DNA of 64,000 bases from Ensifer sp. BR816 (GTDB lineage: Bacteria > Pseudomonadota > Alphaproteobacteria > Rhizobiales > Rhizobiaceae), in contig NZ_KB905370.1 of assembly GCF_000378985.1 (NCBI RefSeq), forward strand, positions 2,983,210 through 3,047,209, read 5' to 3'. The notes beneath the pieces are model-generated. The model was not told the origin of the DNA, ran no database searches, and saw only the letters and a program-made list of their open reading frames with translations. The position numbers and the translations under genes are program-made. This document shows positions 52,377 to 62,140 of the stretch, in pieces (within the stretch, counting starts at the first letter, position 1; each line of letters starts with the position of its first letter).

Positions 52377-54413
52377 TCAGAACTCCTCCCAATCGGCGGC
52401 CGCGGCGGCGGTTGCACTCCGGCCGCCAAAGGCCTTGGCGAGCCGGCCGCCGAGGGCCCGGGCGGGAGACGCGGTCGGCTTGCTGTCGTGGCCGGCGACA
52501 CGCGGCGCCGCACCGGATTCGAGCCGGAAGCGGGCGATCAGCTGCGCCAGGTTGGCCGCTTCGTCGGCCAGCCGGTTGGTGGCCGCGGTCGACTCCTCGA
52601 CCATCGCCGCGTTCTGCTGCGTCACCTGGTCCATCTGGTTGACCGCGGTCGAGACCTCGGACAGCCCGGTCGACTGCTCGCGCGCCGCAGTGGCGATCGA
52701 ATGGACATGCTCGTTGACCTTGATCACATGGCCCTCGATCAGCGTCAGCGCCTGCCCGGTGGCGGTCACCAGCTTCACCCCGGAATGGACCTCCTCGCCG
52801 GAGCGCGAGATCAGCGCCTTGATGTCCTTGGCGGCATTGGCGGAGCGCTGCGCCAGCTCGCGCACCTCTTGCGCGACGACGGCGAAGCCCTTGCCGGCCT
52901 CGCCGGCGCGGGCCGCCTCGACGCCGGCATTGAGCGCCAAGAGGTTGGTCTGGAAGGCGATCTCGTCGATGACGTTGATGATCTGGCCGATCTCGCCGGA
53001 GGCCTGCTCGATCCGGCCCATCGCCGAGACCGCGTCCTTGACGACGGCGCTCGACTGCTCGGTGCTCTTGCGCGCCTCGTCGACCATGTGGCTGGCTTCC
53101 GTCGCCCGCTCGGTCGAGCTCTTCACCGCCGCGGTGATCTCCTCCAGCGCCGAGGAGGTTTCTTCGAGCGAGGCGGCCTGCTGCTCGGTGCGCTTCGACA
53201 GGTCGCCGGAGGCAATGCGCATCTCGCCGGCGCCGCCATTGATCGTGTCGATCGCGGTGCGCACTTCGCTCAGCACCGAGCGGAGGTTGGTCATCGTCTG
53301 GTTGACGTTGGACTGAAGCTCGCCGAAGGCACCCTGGAACTCGCCGCGCATCGTCTCGGTCAGGTCGCCCTCGGCCAGCGCCGCGACGACGCGGCGGGTC
53401 TCGGCGACGCCGCGGTCGACGGAGGTGACGAGCTGGTTGACGCCCGCCGCGAAGCGGTCGAGATCGACATTGTCATAGGACTTGCTGATCCGCCGGGTGA
53501 AATCGCCGGCGACCGCCGCCGCCACCACCTCGCCGATGCTCGACTGCAGGTCGGCGCTTTTGGCCTGCAGCGCCGCTTCCTGCGCATTCATGTCGCGCAC
53601 CTTGATGCCGTTCTGCTTGAACACCTCGACGGCCCGGGCCATCTCGCCGATCTCGTCGCGCCGCTCGGTGAACGGCACCGCGACATTGAGATCGCCGCCC
53701 GCCAGCACGTTCATGTTGGCGGTGATGCGGGCGATCGGGCGTGCAATGGCTCTGTTGCCGAATACAGCTAAAGCGACCAAGGTGATCGTGACGACCGCGC
53801 CGATACAGAGATCGAGCAGGTGCGCCAGGCTTTCGGTCGCGTCCATGGCGGCAGCCGCTTCGGCGGATTCCAGCTTGGCTTCGTCAACGCCCTTTTCGAG
53901 AAGCTGTGTTATTTCACCCGCGACGGCGAGCAAAGCCGCCTGTACTTCTCTTTCCTTCTTGAGGAGAGTTGCGTCCGCGGTCTCCGAGCGAAGCTTGGAG
54001 TCGATGATTCCGGAGAGTTCCGGCAGGACTGTAAACCAGTTGCCGATCAGATCCTCGATGCGCCGGGTCCGATCCTTGCTTGCCCGATTCTCCATTGCGC
54101 CGATCGCCTCATCCAAGTAGGCCTCGAGCGAGTTTCGACGCTCCGTCACATAACGCAGCGCTTTCAGGGCGTCTTCGGCCGACGCTGCCAGGCGCAAGTC
54201 GCGCACGCCAAGCTGCATGCCGCGCAACGAGGCCTTGGCATCCACGAGGTTGCGCGAGACGGTCGCGTGCCTCCGTTCGTCGGCCGCCGCGTCGGTGATG
54301 GCCTGGCTGTTAAACCATCCCGAAATGAGCATCACCGCCACCATCAGGATGCCGATGCCCGACATGAATCCAAGCTTTGCACTGATGCGGGAAAAGAAAG
54401 GTGCAGGAGTCAT
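52377..54413 (-). CDS. Methyl-accepting chemotaxis protein with C-terminal DWEEF tether
   Basis: This 678-aa chemoreceptor has a first transmembrane helix (about 15-34), a helical periplasmic ligand domain of about 160 residues, a second helix (197-219), tandem HAMP units (about 220-350) and a cytoplasmic signalling domain with the CheA/CheW contact region (EAARAGEAGKGFAVVAQEVR). It ends in DWEEF, a pentapeptide of the kind that tethers CheR or CheB. The ATG at 54413 has GGAAG eight bases upstream. It reads towards the cbb3 operon, with 282 bases between. The ligand is unknown. Confidence 0.93.
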   Translation of the reverse strand: MTPAPFFSRISAKLGFMSGIGILMVAVMLISGWFNSQAITDAAADERRHATVSRNLVDAKASLRGMQLGVRDLRLAASAEDALKALRYVTERRNSLEAYLDEAIGAMENRASKDRTRRIEDLIGNWFTVLPELSGIIDSKLRSETADATLLKKEREVQAALLAVAGEITQLLEKGVDEAKLESAEAAAAMDATESLAHLLDLCIGAVVTITLVALAVFGNRAIARPIARITANMNVLAGGDLNVAVPFTERRDEIGEMARAVEVFKQNGIKVRDMNAQEAALQAKSADLQSSIGEVVAAAVAGDFTRRISKSYDNVDLDRFAAGVNQLVTSVDRGVAETRRVVAALAEGDLTETMRGEFQGAFGELQSNVNQTMTNLRSVLSEVRTAIDTINGGAGEMRIASGDLSKRTEQQAASLEETSSALEEITAAVKSSTERATEASHMVDEARKSTEQSSAVVKDAVSAMGRIEQASGEIGQIINVIDEIAFQTNLLALNAGVEAARAGEAGKGFAVVAQEVRELAQRSANAAKDIKALISRSGEEVHSGVKLVTATGQALTLIEGHVIKVNEHVHSIATAAREQSTGLSEVSTAVNQMDQVTQQNAAMVEESTAATNRLADEAANLAQLIARFRLESGAAPRVAGHDSKPTASPARALGGRLAKAFGGRSATAAAAADWEEF

Positions 54414-54846
54414 ATGGATGTCTTCCGTACGAGGCACAGGCAAGCGTCATGGTCCTGTTCGCCGGGAACACGAAATGGTCCGACGAGATTCATTCCGCCG
54501 GAACGAGGGGTGACAACTCTCGATAAAGGCCCAGGGATATTGCTGAGAGACGCGCGAATACTTGTATGAGATCGCCGATAACGAACTTGCCAAAATCGTT
54601 GTTATTGCAGTGCCGCTAAGTTGCACGTTAAAAGTTTAATAATTGCTAATTGCAAAATTGATATAATGCATCTTTTAGTAGATCGCTATGGAATTCCTGA
54701 TGAAGGACAGGCTGGACGCACGGTAAGACCCTAAGTCCACTGGAAACCGGCGTAATGGACGCGACGGGCGCGCATTCCGCGAATGCGACGCGTCGCCGAG
54801 GATTATCACCGCAGGTCCGGTTTTCTCGCCGGCCTGCGCCTGGAGT
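54414..54846. other. Intergenic region with an A+T-rich core
   Basis: This stretch of about 430 bases between the chemoreceptor start and the soxG stop contains no convincing gene. The part at about 54580-54690 is the most A+T-rich of the window and has the small inverted repeat TTGC-TAATT-GCAA. On the minus strand TTGCAA followed by a TTTTAA-like box at 16 bases could be the chemoreceptor promoter, at low confidence. Confidence 0.5.
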
Positions 54847-55380
54847 TCAAATATATTCCAGGCTCATTCGCGCCAGATCGTCCCAAAGGCTTTCGGCAAA
54901 GCCGCGCAGCACGATGATTTCGAAGGCTTCAGGGGCGACGCGGGTCAGGTGGGCTGCAATATGGCCGATCAACGTCACCGCGGATTGCCCGATCGGGAAA
55001 GCGGACGGGTCAAGGTCGACTGCGGTTCCTTTCGAGAGCGCACGGGAGGCCATCTTTCCCTCGATCCGGATGCGGACGCGGCCGTGGCTCTGATCGACGC
55101 CGGTGGCGCGCGGTTCGAGAGCGGCAAAGAGGCTCTTCATCTCCTTGTGGTGCATCGGCTCTTCGTGAACGATGAACCACTGGCCGGGCGAAACCGGGCG
55201 CACCGCGTGCGCGGCCGGTTTGGCGAGGCTGTCGAGCAAGGGCACGATATCCTGTTCTCCCGATCGGGCGAGCACATGTAGGATCGTGCCTTCCGGCAGT
55301 GGCGAGAGCTTGAGAGCAGCCGAGGCAACCGCCTTTTTGGTGGCAAGCGCCGGGCGAAGGATCGGGCGGAAATCAGACAT
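54847..55380 (-). CDS. soxG: Sarcosine oxidase gamma subunit SoxG
   Basis: This 177-aa subunit of heterotetrameric sarcosine oxidase matches the SoxG layout, with FRPILRPALATKKAVASAAL near the start, GQWFIVHEE in the middle and the basic VRIRIEGKMASRALSKGTAV region. The gamma subunit has no cofactor and helps the complex. The ATG at 55380 overlaps the soxA stop by eight bases. It is the last gene of soxBDAG. Confidence 0.9.
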   Translation of the reverse strand: MSDFRPILRPALATKKAVASAALKLSPLPEGTILHVLARSGEQDIVPLLDSLAKPAAHAVRPVSPGQWFIVHEEPMHHKEMKSLFAALEPRATGVDQSHGRVRIRIEGKMASRALSKGTAVDLDPSAFPIGQSAVTLIGHIAAHLTRVAPEAFEIIVLRGFAESLWDDLARMSLEYI

Positions 55381-58336
55381 GGAGCCTCTGGTTCTGCGGG
55401 TCGAAGAAAACCGGGTTGCACAGACGCGCGGGGCTGGACTCGCCATGAAGGCCGTCCCACACCATCACCTCTTCGCCGTGACGGCTGGAACCGTTCTTCA
55501 CCAGCGCCAGACCTATGGTCGAGCCGAGATGCGGCGAATAGGCACTCGACGTCACATAGCCCTGGTCGTTCTCGAGCGTGGCAGCAGCTCCCGTGGCGAG
55601 AACATGCGCGCCGCTGCGGAATGATTGGCTCGGGTCGAGCGGCATGACGCCCACCAGCTGCGGCCGGTCGGACGCCGCCAGACCCTCGCGCTGGAGCATC
55701 GCCTTGCCGATGAAATCGGACTTGGTCGCCGAGACCATTTTGCCGAAGCCGAGATCGGCCGGCACGACCGTCCCGTTGATCTCGTTGTGCGTCACATGGC
55801 CTTTCTCGATCCGCAGAACGCTGAGCGTCTCGACTCCATAGGGCATGATGCCGTGATCCTTTCCGGCGTCCATCAGCGCATCTGCGACGCTCACGCCGTA
55901 ACCGGCCGGGACGGCTAGCTCGTAGGCGAGCTCTCCCGAGAAGGAAATCCGGAAGAGGCAGCCGTGAAGCGCGCCGCCGAACAGAGAAACTTCTTTTGCT
56001 GCGAGGAAGGGGAAGGCCGCGTCGGAGATATCCTCGTCGACGATCCTCTGCAGGATCGTGCGTGCCTTCGGGCCGGCAATCGCCATCTGCGCCCACTGGT
56101 CGGTGATCGAGGCGAGACGCACGTCCAGTTCCGGCCAGAGCGCCTGCGCGCAGAATTCGAGGTGGTTCATGACGCCGGCCGCGTAAGCCGTCGTCGTCGT
56201 CATGAAAAAGCGATTTTCCTCGAGCCGGCTCGTCGTGCCGTCGTCATAGATCATCCCGTCTTCGCGCAGCATAAGGCCATAGCGCGCCCTCCCGACGGGC
56301 AGCTTGAGGAAGGCGTTGCAATAGACCCGGTTCAGGAACTCGGCGGCGTCGCGACCCGAGATCTCGATTTTTCCGAGCATGGAGACGTCGCAAAGGCCGG
56401 CATTCTTTCGAACGTTCAGCACTTCCCGGTCGACGCTTTCCCGCCAAGTCCGTTCCCCGGTCCGAGGGAACCAGGAAGAACGATACCAGAGACCGGTTTC
56501 AACAAAGACGGCGCCGTGCTTCTTCGCCCAGTCATGGAGCGGCGACTTGCGAACCGGCTGGAAATGATGGCCGGTATGGGCGCCGGTCAGCGCGCCGAAG
56601 GACACCGGCGTATAGAACGGTCGGAAGGTCGTCGTTCCGACCTCGACGGGCGAGACGCCGCGCGCCTTGGCGATCAACCCGATCGCATTGACGTTTGAAA
56701 GTTTGCCCTGGTCGGTGGCCATGCCGTTGGTGGTGTAGCGCTTGGCCAGTTCGACATGGCTGTAACCTTCGCGCACGGCAAGGCCGATATCCTTGAGATG
56801 CACGTCGTTCTGAAAATCGACGAAGGCCTTGCCCTTGACACCGGGGATCGACCACAGCGGCTTTGCGGTGTGTCTCCCTTCGTCTCCTTCGACCTTCGGC
56901 AGGACAACGGGCGGGCACGACAAGCCGAACTCCGTGACAATCGCTTTAGCCCGTGTAGCACCTTCCGCGAGGCAGGCCGCGAGGTCTGTCGTCGCTGCGG
57001 CGGCGCCGGCGACGTCGAGGCCTTTCAAGCCATCGGGGGCAAGGAAGGCGGCCTTTTCTGCCGACCAAGCGGGCTTGCCGCCTCGGTGACAGGCGAGATG
57101 GATGATCGGGCTGAAGCCGCCCGCCATGGCAAGCGCATCGACCGCGATGGTCTCCGTTCGCCCGCCGCGGTGAACTTCAATCGCTGAAATCGCCTTTCGA
57201 CCTTTCGTGCCGCAAACGACCGCCTCACGGATCAGGCGTGCCTTGCCGCGGTAGTCGACGCCGGCCGACGAGCGGCTGTCGACGATGGCGACCACGTCGA
57301 CGTGGGCCGCTTCAAGATCGCGCGCAAGCGCGTAGCCGCTGTCGTCGGTGGTAAAGATGGCGGTTGCCCGACCCGGCGCGACGCGGTATCGATTGAGATA
57401 GGCGCGCATCGCACTTGCCATCATCACGCCCGGACGGTCGTTGCCGCCGAAGACGAGCGGGCGCTCTTCCGCACCGGTCGCAAGCAGCGCGTGCCTCGCG
57501 ACGATGCGCCACAGCCGCTCGACGGGGAGATGAGGCGCAGGGTCGCGCACATGCTTCTGCACCCGCTCGACCGCGCCGAAGACGTTGCCGTCGTACCAAC
57601 CAAAGGCCGTCGTCCGCATCATCAGCCGAACATTGGGCATCGACTGCAGTTCGGCGCTCGCAGCGCGGGCGAAATCGGCGGCGGCCTTGCCATCGATCAT
57701 TGCCGTATCGAAGAGCAGCGAACCGCCAGGCTGCACGCCCTCGTCGACGAGAATGACCCGCGCACCGGCGCGCCCTGCCGTCAGGGCCGCGGCAAGGCCG
57801 GTCGGCCCGGCGCCGATGACGAGCAGGTCGCAATGGGCCCAGCTCTTCTCATAGGAGTCGGGATCCGCCTCGTAGCTTGCCTTGCCAAGGCCGGCGGCCT
57901 TGCGGATGAAAGGCTCGTAGAACTTCTCCCATAGGGGCGCCGGCCACATGAAGGTCTTGTAGTAGAAGCCGGCACCTAGAAAGGGCGACAGAAGGCCGTT
58001 CAGCGCGCCGATGTCGAAATCGAGCGATGGCCAGCGGTTCTGGCTCTGCGCCTCCAGACCTTCGTAGAGCTCCTGCATGGTGGCGCGAGTATTGGGTTCC
58101 GTGCGCCCGCCGCTGCCGACGGTCACCAGCGCGTTCGGCTCGGCGGCGCCTGCCGTCAGGATGCCGCGCGGGCGGTGATATTTGAAACTGCGGCCAACCA
58201 GCATCTGGCCGTTGGCGAGCAGCGCCGAGGCGAGCGTGTCGCCGGCAAAGCCCCGTAGCGGCCTGCCGTCGAAGGTGAAGGAAAGCGGTGCCTCGCGATC
58301 GACAAGACCGCCCTTCGGCAAACGATAGGAACTCAT
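55373..58336 (-). CDS. soxA: Sarcosine oxidase alpha subunit SoxA
   Basis: This 987-aa subunit has an N-terminal ferredoxin-like fold of the SoxA type (SFTFDGRPLRGFAGDTLASA), an NAD/FAD-binding part with DLLVIGAGPTGLAAALTAGR, and a C-terminal GcvT-like folate-binding domain (about 600-987). In the heterotetramer it carries NAD+ and, via the GcvT part, transfers the methyl carbon of sarcosine to tetrahydrofolate. Its ATG overlaps the soxD stop by four bases, and its stop overlaps soxG. Confidence 0.95.
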   Translation of the reverse strand: MSSYRLPKGGLVDREAPLSFTFDGRPLRGFAGDTLASALLANGQMLVGRSFKYHRPRGILTAGAAEPNALVTVGSGGRTEPNTRATMQELYEGLEAQSQNRWPSLDFDIGALNGLLSPFLGAGFYYKTFMWPAPLWEKFYEPFIRKAAGLGKASYEADPDSYEKSWAHCDLLVIGAGPTGLAAALTAGRAGARVILVDEGVQPGGSLLFDTAMIDGKAAADFARAASAELQSMPNVRLMMRTTAFGWYDGNVFGAVERVQKHVRDPAPHLPVERLWRIVARHALLATGAEERPLVFGGNDRPGVMMASAMRAYLNRYRVAPGRATAIFTTDDSGYALARDLEAAHVDVVAIVDSRSSAGVDYRGKARLIREAVVCGTKGRKAISAIEVHRGGRTETIAVDALAMAGGFSPIIHLACHRGGKPAWSAEKAAFLAPDGLKGLDVAGAAAATTDLAACLAEGATRAKAIVTEFGLSCPPVVLPKVEGDEGRHTAKPLWSIPGVKGKAFVDFQNDVHLKDIGLAVREGYSHVELAKRYTTNGMATDQGKLSNVNAIGLIAKARGVSPVEVGTTTFRPFYTPVSFGALTGAHTGHHFQPVRKSPLHDWAKKHGAVFVETGLWYRSSWFPRTGERTWRESVDREVLNVRKNAGLCDVSMLGKIEISGRDAAEFLNRVYCNAFLKLPVGRARYGLMLREDGMIYDDGTTSRLEENRFFMTTTTAYAAGVMNHLEFCAQALWPELDVRLASITDQWAQMAIAGPKARTILQRIVDEDISDAAFPFLAAKEVSLFGGALHGCLFRISFSGELAYELAVPAGYGVSVADALMDAGKDHGIMPYGVETLSVLRIEKGHVTHNEINGTVVPADLGFGKMVSATKSDFIGKAMLQREGLAASDRPQLVGVMPLDPSQSFRSGAHVLATGAAATLENDQGYVTSSAYSPHLGSTIGLALVKNGSSRHGEEVMVWDGLHGESSPARLCNPVFFDPQNQRLHV

Positions 58337-58611
58337 GTGCGCGCCTCCGATCGAGCGCGGTCAGCCGCATCGCGGCTCGCAGCCACGTCATGCGTCACGG
58401 TGTCCCGCGTGACGACGATCCAACGGCGGCAACCGGACGTGTGGTGCCAGTATTCCTCATAGGCGCCGCGGGGATTGTCGCGAAGGTAGACATAATCGAA
58501 CCAATCGGCAGCCTCCGCGCCCGCCGCTGGACGCGTCAGGGCTGCTCCCTTGATCGTGAATTCTTCCTTTGGTCTTTGCCCGCAATGGGGGCAGGGCACG
58601 AGGCTTGCCAT
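58333..58611 (-). CDS. soxD: Sarcosine oxidase delta subunit SoxD
   Basis: This 92-aa zinc-binding subunit has CPHCGQRPKEEFTIKG near the N-terminus and HHTSGCRRW later, giving the Cys/His zinc ligands of SoxD. I start it at the ATG at 58611, the family-typical start (MASLVPCPHCG). It lies between soxB (26 bases before) and soxA (four-base overlap). Confidence 0.92.
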   Translation of the reverse strand: MASLVPCPHCGQRPKEEFTIKGAALTRPAAGAEAADWFDYVYLRDNPRGAYEEYWHHTSGCRRWIVVTRDTVTHDVAASRDAADRARSEART

Positions 58612-58636
58612 TTTCGGAATTTCCTTGGTCGCGAAA

Positions 58637-59887
58637 TCAGTGAAGATTGGGCTGGGCGCCCTGGCCCTTTTCGTCGATGAGGTAGCCGCGCTCAAAACGG
58701 TCGAGCCGGAAGGCGGCGGCGGTCTCCTGCGGGGTGCCGCGGGCGATCAGATGCGCAAAGCAGAAGCCGGAGGCGGGCGTCGCCTTGAAGCCGCCGTAGC
58801 ACCAGCCCGCGTTCAGATAGAGATTGTCGATCGGCGTCCGGTCGATGATCGGCGAGCCATCCATCGACATATCCATGATGCCGCCCCATGAACGCAGCAC
58901 GCGGACCCGCGACAGCGCCGGGATCATCGCCTTGCCTGCTTCCGCGACGTGTTCGACGGTCGCAAGATTGCCGCGCTGCGCATAGGAATTGTAGCCGTCG
59001 ATGTCGCCGCCGAAGACGAGCCCGCCCTTGTCCGACTGCGAGACGTAGAAATGCCCGGCTCCGAAGGTGACCACACCGTCGATGAACGGCTTCAGGCCTT
59101 CCGACACGAAGGCCTGAAGTACATGGCTTTCGATCGGCAGCTTCAGTCCGGCCATGTCTGCCACTTGAGACGAATTGCCGGCCGCCGCCAGCGCCAGCGT
59201 ATTGCAACCAATGAAGCCGCGGCTGGTGTCGACGCCCGTCACGCGGCCGTCTTCGCGACGGATCCCGGTCACCTCACAGCCTTGGATGATGTCGACGCCG
59301 CGGCTGTCGGCGCCGCGGGCATAGCCCCAGGCGACCGCATCGTGTCGGACCGTGCCGCCGCGCCGCTGCAACAGCCCGCCCCGGATGGGAAAGCGGGCAT
59401 TGTCGAAGTCGAGGAAAGGTACCATCTTGCGCACCGCCTCCCGATCCAGGAGTTCGGCATCGACGCCATGCAGCCGCATCGCATTGCCGCGCCGCGTATA
59501 GGCGTCGCGCTGGGCATCGGAATGATAGAGGTTCAGGACGCCGCGCTGCGAGACCATGGCGTTGAAATTGAAATCCTGTTCCAGCCCCTCCCAGAGCTTC
59601 ATGGATAGCTCATAAAACGGATTGTTGCCGGGGAGCAGATAGTTGGAGCGGATGATCGTCGTGTTGCGGCCGACGTTGCCCGAGCCGATATAGTTCTTCT
59701 CCAGAACCGCGACGTTGGTAATGCCGAATTCCTTCGCCAGGTAATAGGCCGTCGCAAGACCATGGCCACCGCCGCCGACGATGATGACGTCGTAGTGGGA
59801 TTTGGGTTCCGGCTGGCGCCAGGCCGGCGTCCAGTTCCTGTTTCCCCGCAGGCCATTGAGAAGGATGGAAAGTGCCGAGTAGCGCAT
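58637..59887 (-). CDS. soxB: Sarcosine oxidase beta subunit SoxB
   Basis: This 416-aa flavoprotein subunit carries the FAD motif YDVIIVGGGGHGLATAYYL, the SoxB segment VGRNTTIIRSNYLLPGNNPF, and TVRHDAVAWGYARGAD, whose His region bears the covalent flavin in family members. It oxidises sarcosine (N-methylglycine). I start at the ATG at 59887; an earlier in-frame start at 59965 would add 26 residues that include no family sequence. It is the first gene of the sox operon and is divergent from glxA. Confidence 0.93.
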   Translation of the reverse strand: MRYSALSILLNGLRGNRNWTPAWRQPEPKSHYDVIIVGGGGHGLATAYYLAKEFGITNVAVLEKNYIGSGNVGRNTTIIRSNYLLPGNNPFYELSMKLWEGLEQDFNFNAMVSQRGVLNLYHSDAQRDAYTRRGNAMRLHGVDAELLDREAVRKMVPFLDFDNARFPIRGGLLQRRGGTVRHDAVAWGYARGADSRGVDIIQGCEVTGIRREDGRVTGVDTSRGFIGCNTLALAAAGNSSQVADMAGLKLPIESHVLQAFVSEGLKPFIDGVVTFGAGHFYVSQSDKGGLVFGGDIDGYNSYAQRGNLATVEHVAEAGKAMIPALSRVRVLRSWGGIMDMSMDGSPIIDRTPIDNLYLNAGWCYGGFKATPASGFCFAHLIARGTPQETAAAFRLDRFERGYLIDEKGQGAQPNLH

Positions 59888-59983
59888 GGATGCTGCCCCA
59901 TAAGAAATCTTAGAAGGACAAGCTAGCACCGGAAACGCCGATCCGACTTGTAAGCATAGGACCAATGGATATAAAAATCGGCC

Positions 59984-60955
59984 ATGGCAGCCTCCGACAG
60001 CAAAAACATTCAGAGGATTGGCTTTCTGCTGGTTCGTAACTTCGCGCTGATGAGCTACGCATCGGCGACGGAGCCGCTGCGTGCGGCCAATCTTCTCGCC
60101 GGCCGAATGCTCTACCAGGTCGTCCCCCTGGCGCAGGTGGAGGGAACGATCACGTCATCCTCGGGCGTATCGATCGGCTGTGCGGGCTTGGAGAGCGACG
60201 GGGAAACCTGCCATACCGTCTTCGTCTGCGCGGGCGGCGAGCCATCCGATTGGGCGGACACCTCTGCGTCGCACACGACGCTGCGGCGGCTATCGCGTCT
60301 CGGTGTTCGGATCGGCGGCATATCCAGCGGGGCCTTCGTGCTCGCCGCTGCGGGTCTGCTCGACAACCGAGACTTCACAATTCACTGGGAACACGCACCT
60401 GCGCTCAAAGAGGCCTTTCCGCATCTCAACCCGCGACACGCGCGCTTTGTACTCGACAGTGGGGTAGCGACCTGCGGCGGCGGGGTGGCGCCGCTTGACA
60501 TGATGCATGCCATGATCGCCGAACGGCTCGGTGCCGATTTTGCCCGCCGGGTCAGCGACTGGTACCTGCACGCGGCCGTGGCCGAGCCGGCGGCGCCGCA
60601 GCGCGGTTCGGCGGCCGAGCGTTTCGGCACCAATCATCCTGCCCTGCTTTCGGTCCTCGAGAAGATGGAAACGGCGATCGAGCGGCCGCTCGACCGGACC
60701 AGCATGGCGCGGCTGGCCGGTATCAGCCCGCGGCATCTCGACCGGCTTTTCAGGGACCATCGCGGGGTCGGCTTTCTTGAGACCTACCGCGAGATCCGGC
60801 TGCGCCACGCCCGCCGGCTGTTGCAACAGAGCCCGCTCTCCATTCCGGAGATCGCCTACGCCACCGGCTTTTCCAGCCCCGCCCATTTTTCGAACGCCTT
60901 CAAGCGCCTGTTTGCTGAGACGCCGGGAAGCCTGCGCCGCCGGGGCAGAGCATAA
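59984..60955 (+). CDS. glxA: GlxA-family AraC-type transcriptional regulator
   Basis: This 323-aa regulator has an N-terminal DJ-1/PfpI-like domain (about 10-190, GFLLVRNFALMSYASATEPL, then GGISSGAFVLAAAGLLDN) and a C-terminal AraC helix-turn-helix pair (MARLAGISPRHLDRLFRDHR and IAYATGFSSPAHFSNAFKRL). It belongs to the GbdR/CdhR/GlxA group, which control betaine, carnitine and sarcosine genes. It lies divergent from soxB (96 bases between starts) and upstream of glxBCD on the same strand. I infer it regulates both. Confidence 0.9.
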   Translation: MAASDSKNIQRIGFLLVRNFALMSYASATEPLRAANLLAGRMLYQVVPLAQVEGTITSSSGVSIGCAGLESDGETCHTVFVCAGGEPSDWADTSASHTTLRRLSRLGVRIGGISSGAFVLAAAGLLDNRDFTIHWEHAPALKEAFPHLNPRHARFVLDSGVATCGGGVAPLDMMHAMIAERLGADFARRVSDWYLHAAVAEPAAPQRGSAAERFGTNHPALLSVLEKMETAIERPLDRTSMARLAGISPRHLDRLFRDHRGVGFLETYREIRLRHARRLLQQSPLSIPEIAYATGFSSPAHFSNAFKRLFAETPGSLRRRGRA

Positions 60956-61232
60956 CCCCTTTTCCATTCGGTCAATAACCGGCGACCCGCAATTGCACGG
61001 CGTCGACCTGACCTTCGGATACTGCACGCGAGCGTAGGCCAACGCGTCGCATCTCTCTCATCTCCTGCTGCGAGCACTCAGGGTTCTCTGCTTGGGGGAG
61101 CGCTGGCTTGCCGCCGGGTGGGGTTTCCACAATCGGCATTATTGCCTAACAAGAAAAAAATATTCTTCGCAGTTGATCGGCAAAAAGGGCCGTGGTACCA
61201 ATTTTTCCATGCACGAACGGAGGGACTGCGCG

Positions 61233-62138
61233 ATGTGCGGCATTGTTGGTTTGTTTCTGAAAGACAGCAGGCTTGAGCCTCAGCTTGGCCAACTGCTTTC
61301 GGACATGCTGATTACCATGACTGATCGGGGCCCCGACTCCGCCGGGATTGCCATCTATGGACCCTCTACTGACGGCAGGGCGAAGGTAACGATCCAGTCG
61401 GCGAAACCTGCCGTCGATTTCGCAAACCTTGAAGGGGACCTTGCTGAAGCAGGTCTGCCGGCTCGCGTCGTCGTGAAGAGCACCCACGCTATCATCGCGG
61501 TTGCGGCGGCCAGGCTCGCGGATGTTCGCTCCGTGCTTGCCTCCCTTCGCCCGGATGTGCGCATCATGGGTTCCGGCGACAGTGTCGAGATCTACAAGGA
61601 GGTCGGCCTGCCGAAGGACGTCGTTGCGCGCTTCGACGTGCGCTCGATGAGCGGTACGCATGGCATCGGCCACACGCGCATGGCTACGGAATCGGCGGTC
61701 ACGACGCTCGGCGCGCACCCGTTCTCGACGGGGTCGGACCAATGCCTGGTGCACAATGGCTCACTGTCGAACCACAACAATCTGCGCCGCGACCTGATCC
61801 GCGAGGGCATGGCCTTCGAGACGCAGAACGACTCGGAAGTCGCTGCCGCCTACCTGACGGCGGAAATGGCCAAAGGCAAGGATCTCGGCGAGGCGTTGAC
61901 GACGGCGCTGGACGATCTCGACGGCTTCTTCACATTCGTGGTCGGCACCAAGTCCGGTTTCGGCGTCGTGCGCGACCCGATCGCCTGCAAGCCGGCGGTC
62001 ATGGCCGAAACGGATCAGTATGTCGCCTTCGGTTCCGAATACCGGGCACTCGTCAACCTGCCGGGCATCGAAGATGCGCGCGTCTGGGAGCCTGAGCCCG
62101 CCACCGTCTATTTCTGGGATCATGAGAAGGCTGCATAA
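61233..62138 (+). CDS. glxB: Class II glutamine amidotransferase GlxB (MgsA-like)
   Basis: This 301-aa protein begins MCGIVGLF, exposing the N-terminal nucleophile Cys after Met removal. It has GIGHTRMATES, VHNGSLSNHNNLR and NDSEVAAAYL of the Ntn amidotransferase domain. It has the size of the glutaminase subunit of glutamate-synthase-like and N-methylglutamate-synthase-like (MgsABC) complexes. The ATG at 61233 follows GGAGGG at good distance. A longer frame back to 61092 would bury the catalytic Cys. glxC follows after two bases. Confidence 0.92.
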   Translation: MCGIVGLFLKDSRLEPQLGQLLSDMLITMTDRGPDSAGIAIYGPSTDGRAKVTIQSAKPAVDFANLEGDLAEAGLPARVVVKSTHAIIAVAAARLADVRSVLASLRPDVRIMGSGDSVEIYKEVGLPKDVVARFDVRSMSGTHGIGHTRMATESAVTTLGAHPFSTGSDQCLVHNGSLSNHNNLRRDLIREGMAFETQNDSEVAAAYLTAEMAKGKDLGEALTTALDDLDGFFTFVVGTKSGFGVVRDPIACKPAVMAETDQYVAFGSEYRALVNLPGIEDARVWEPEPATVYFWDHEKAA

Positions 62139-62140
62139 CC

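Noticed and set aside
52206..53771. A 521-codon plus-strand open frame opposite the chemoreceptor
   Set aside because: This is an antisense artefact of extreme GC3 in the signalling domain; the start region lies in the cbb3 upstream gap without a ribosome-binding site.
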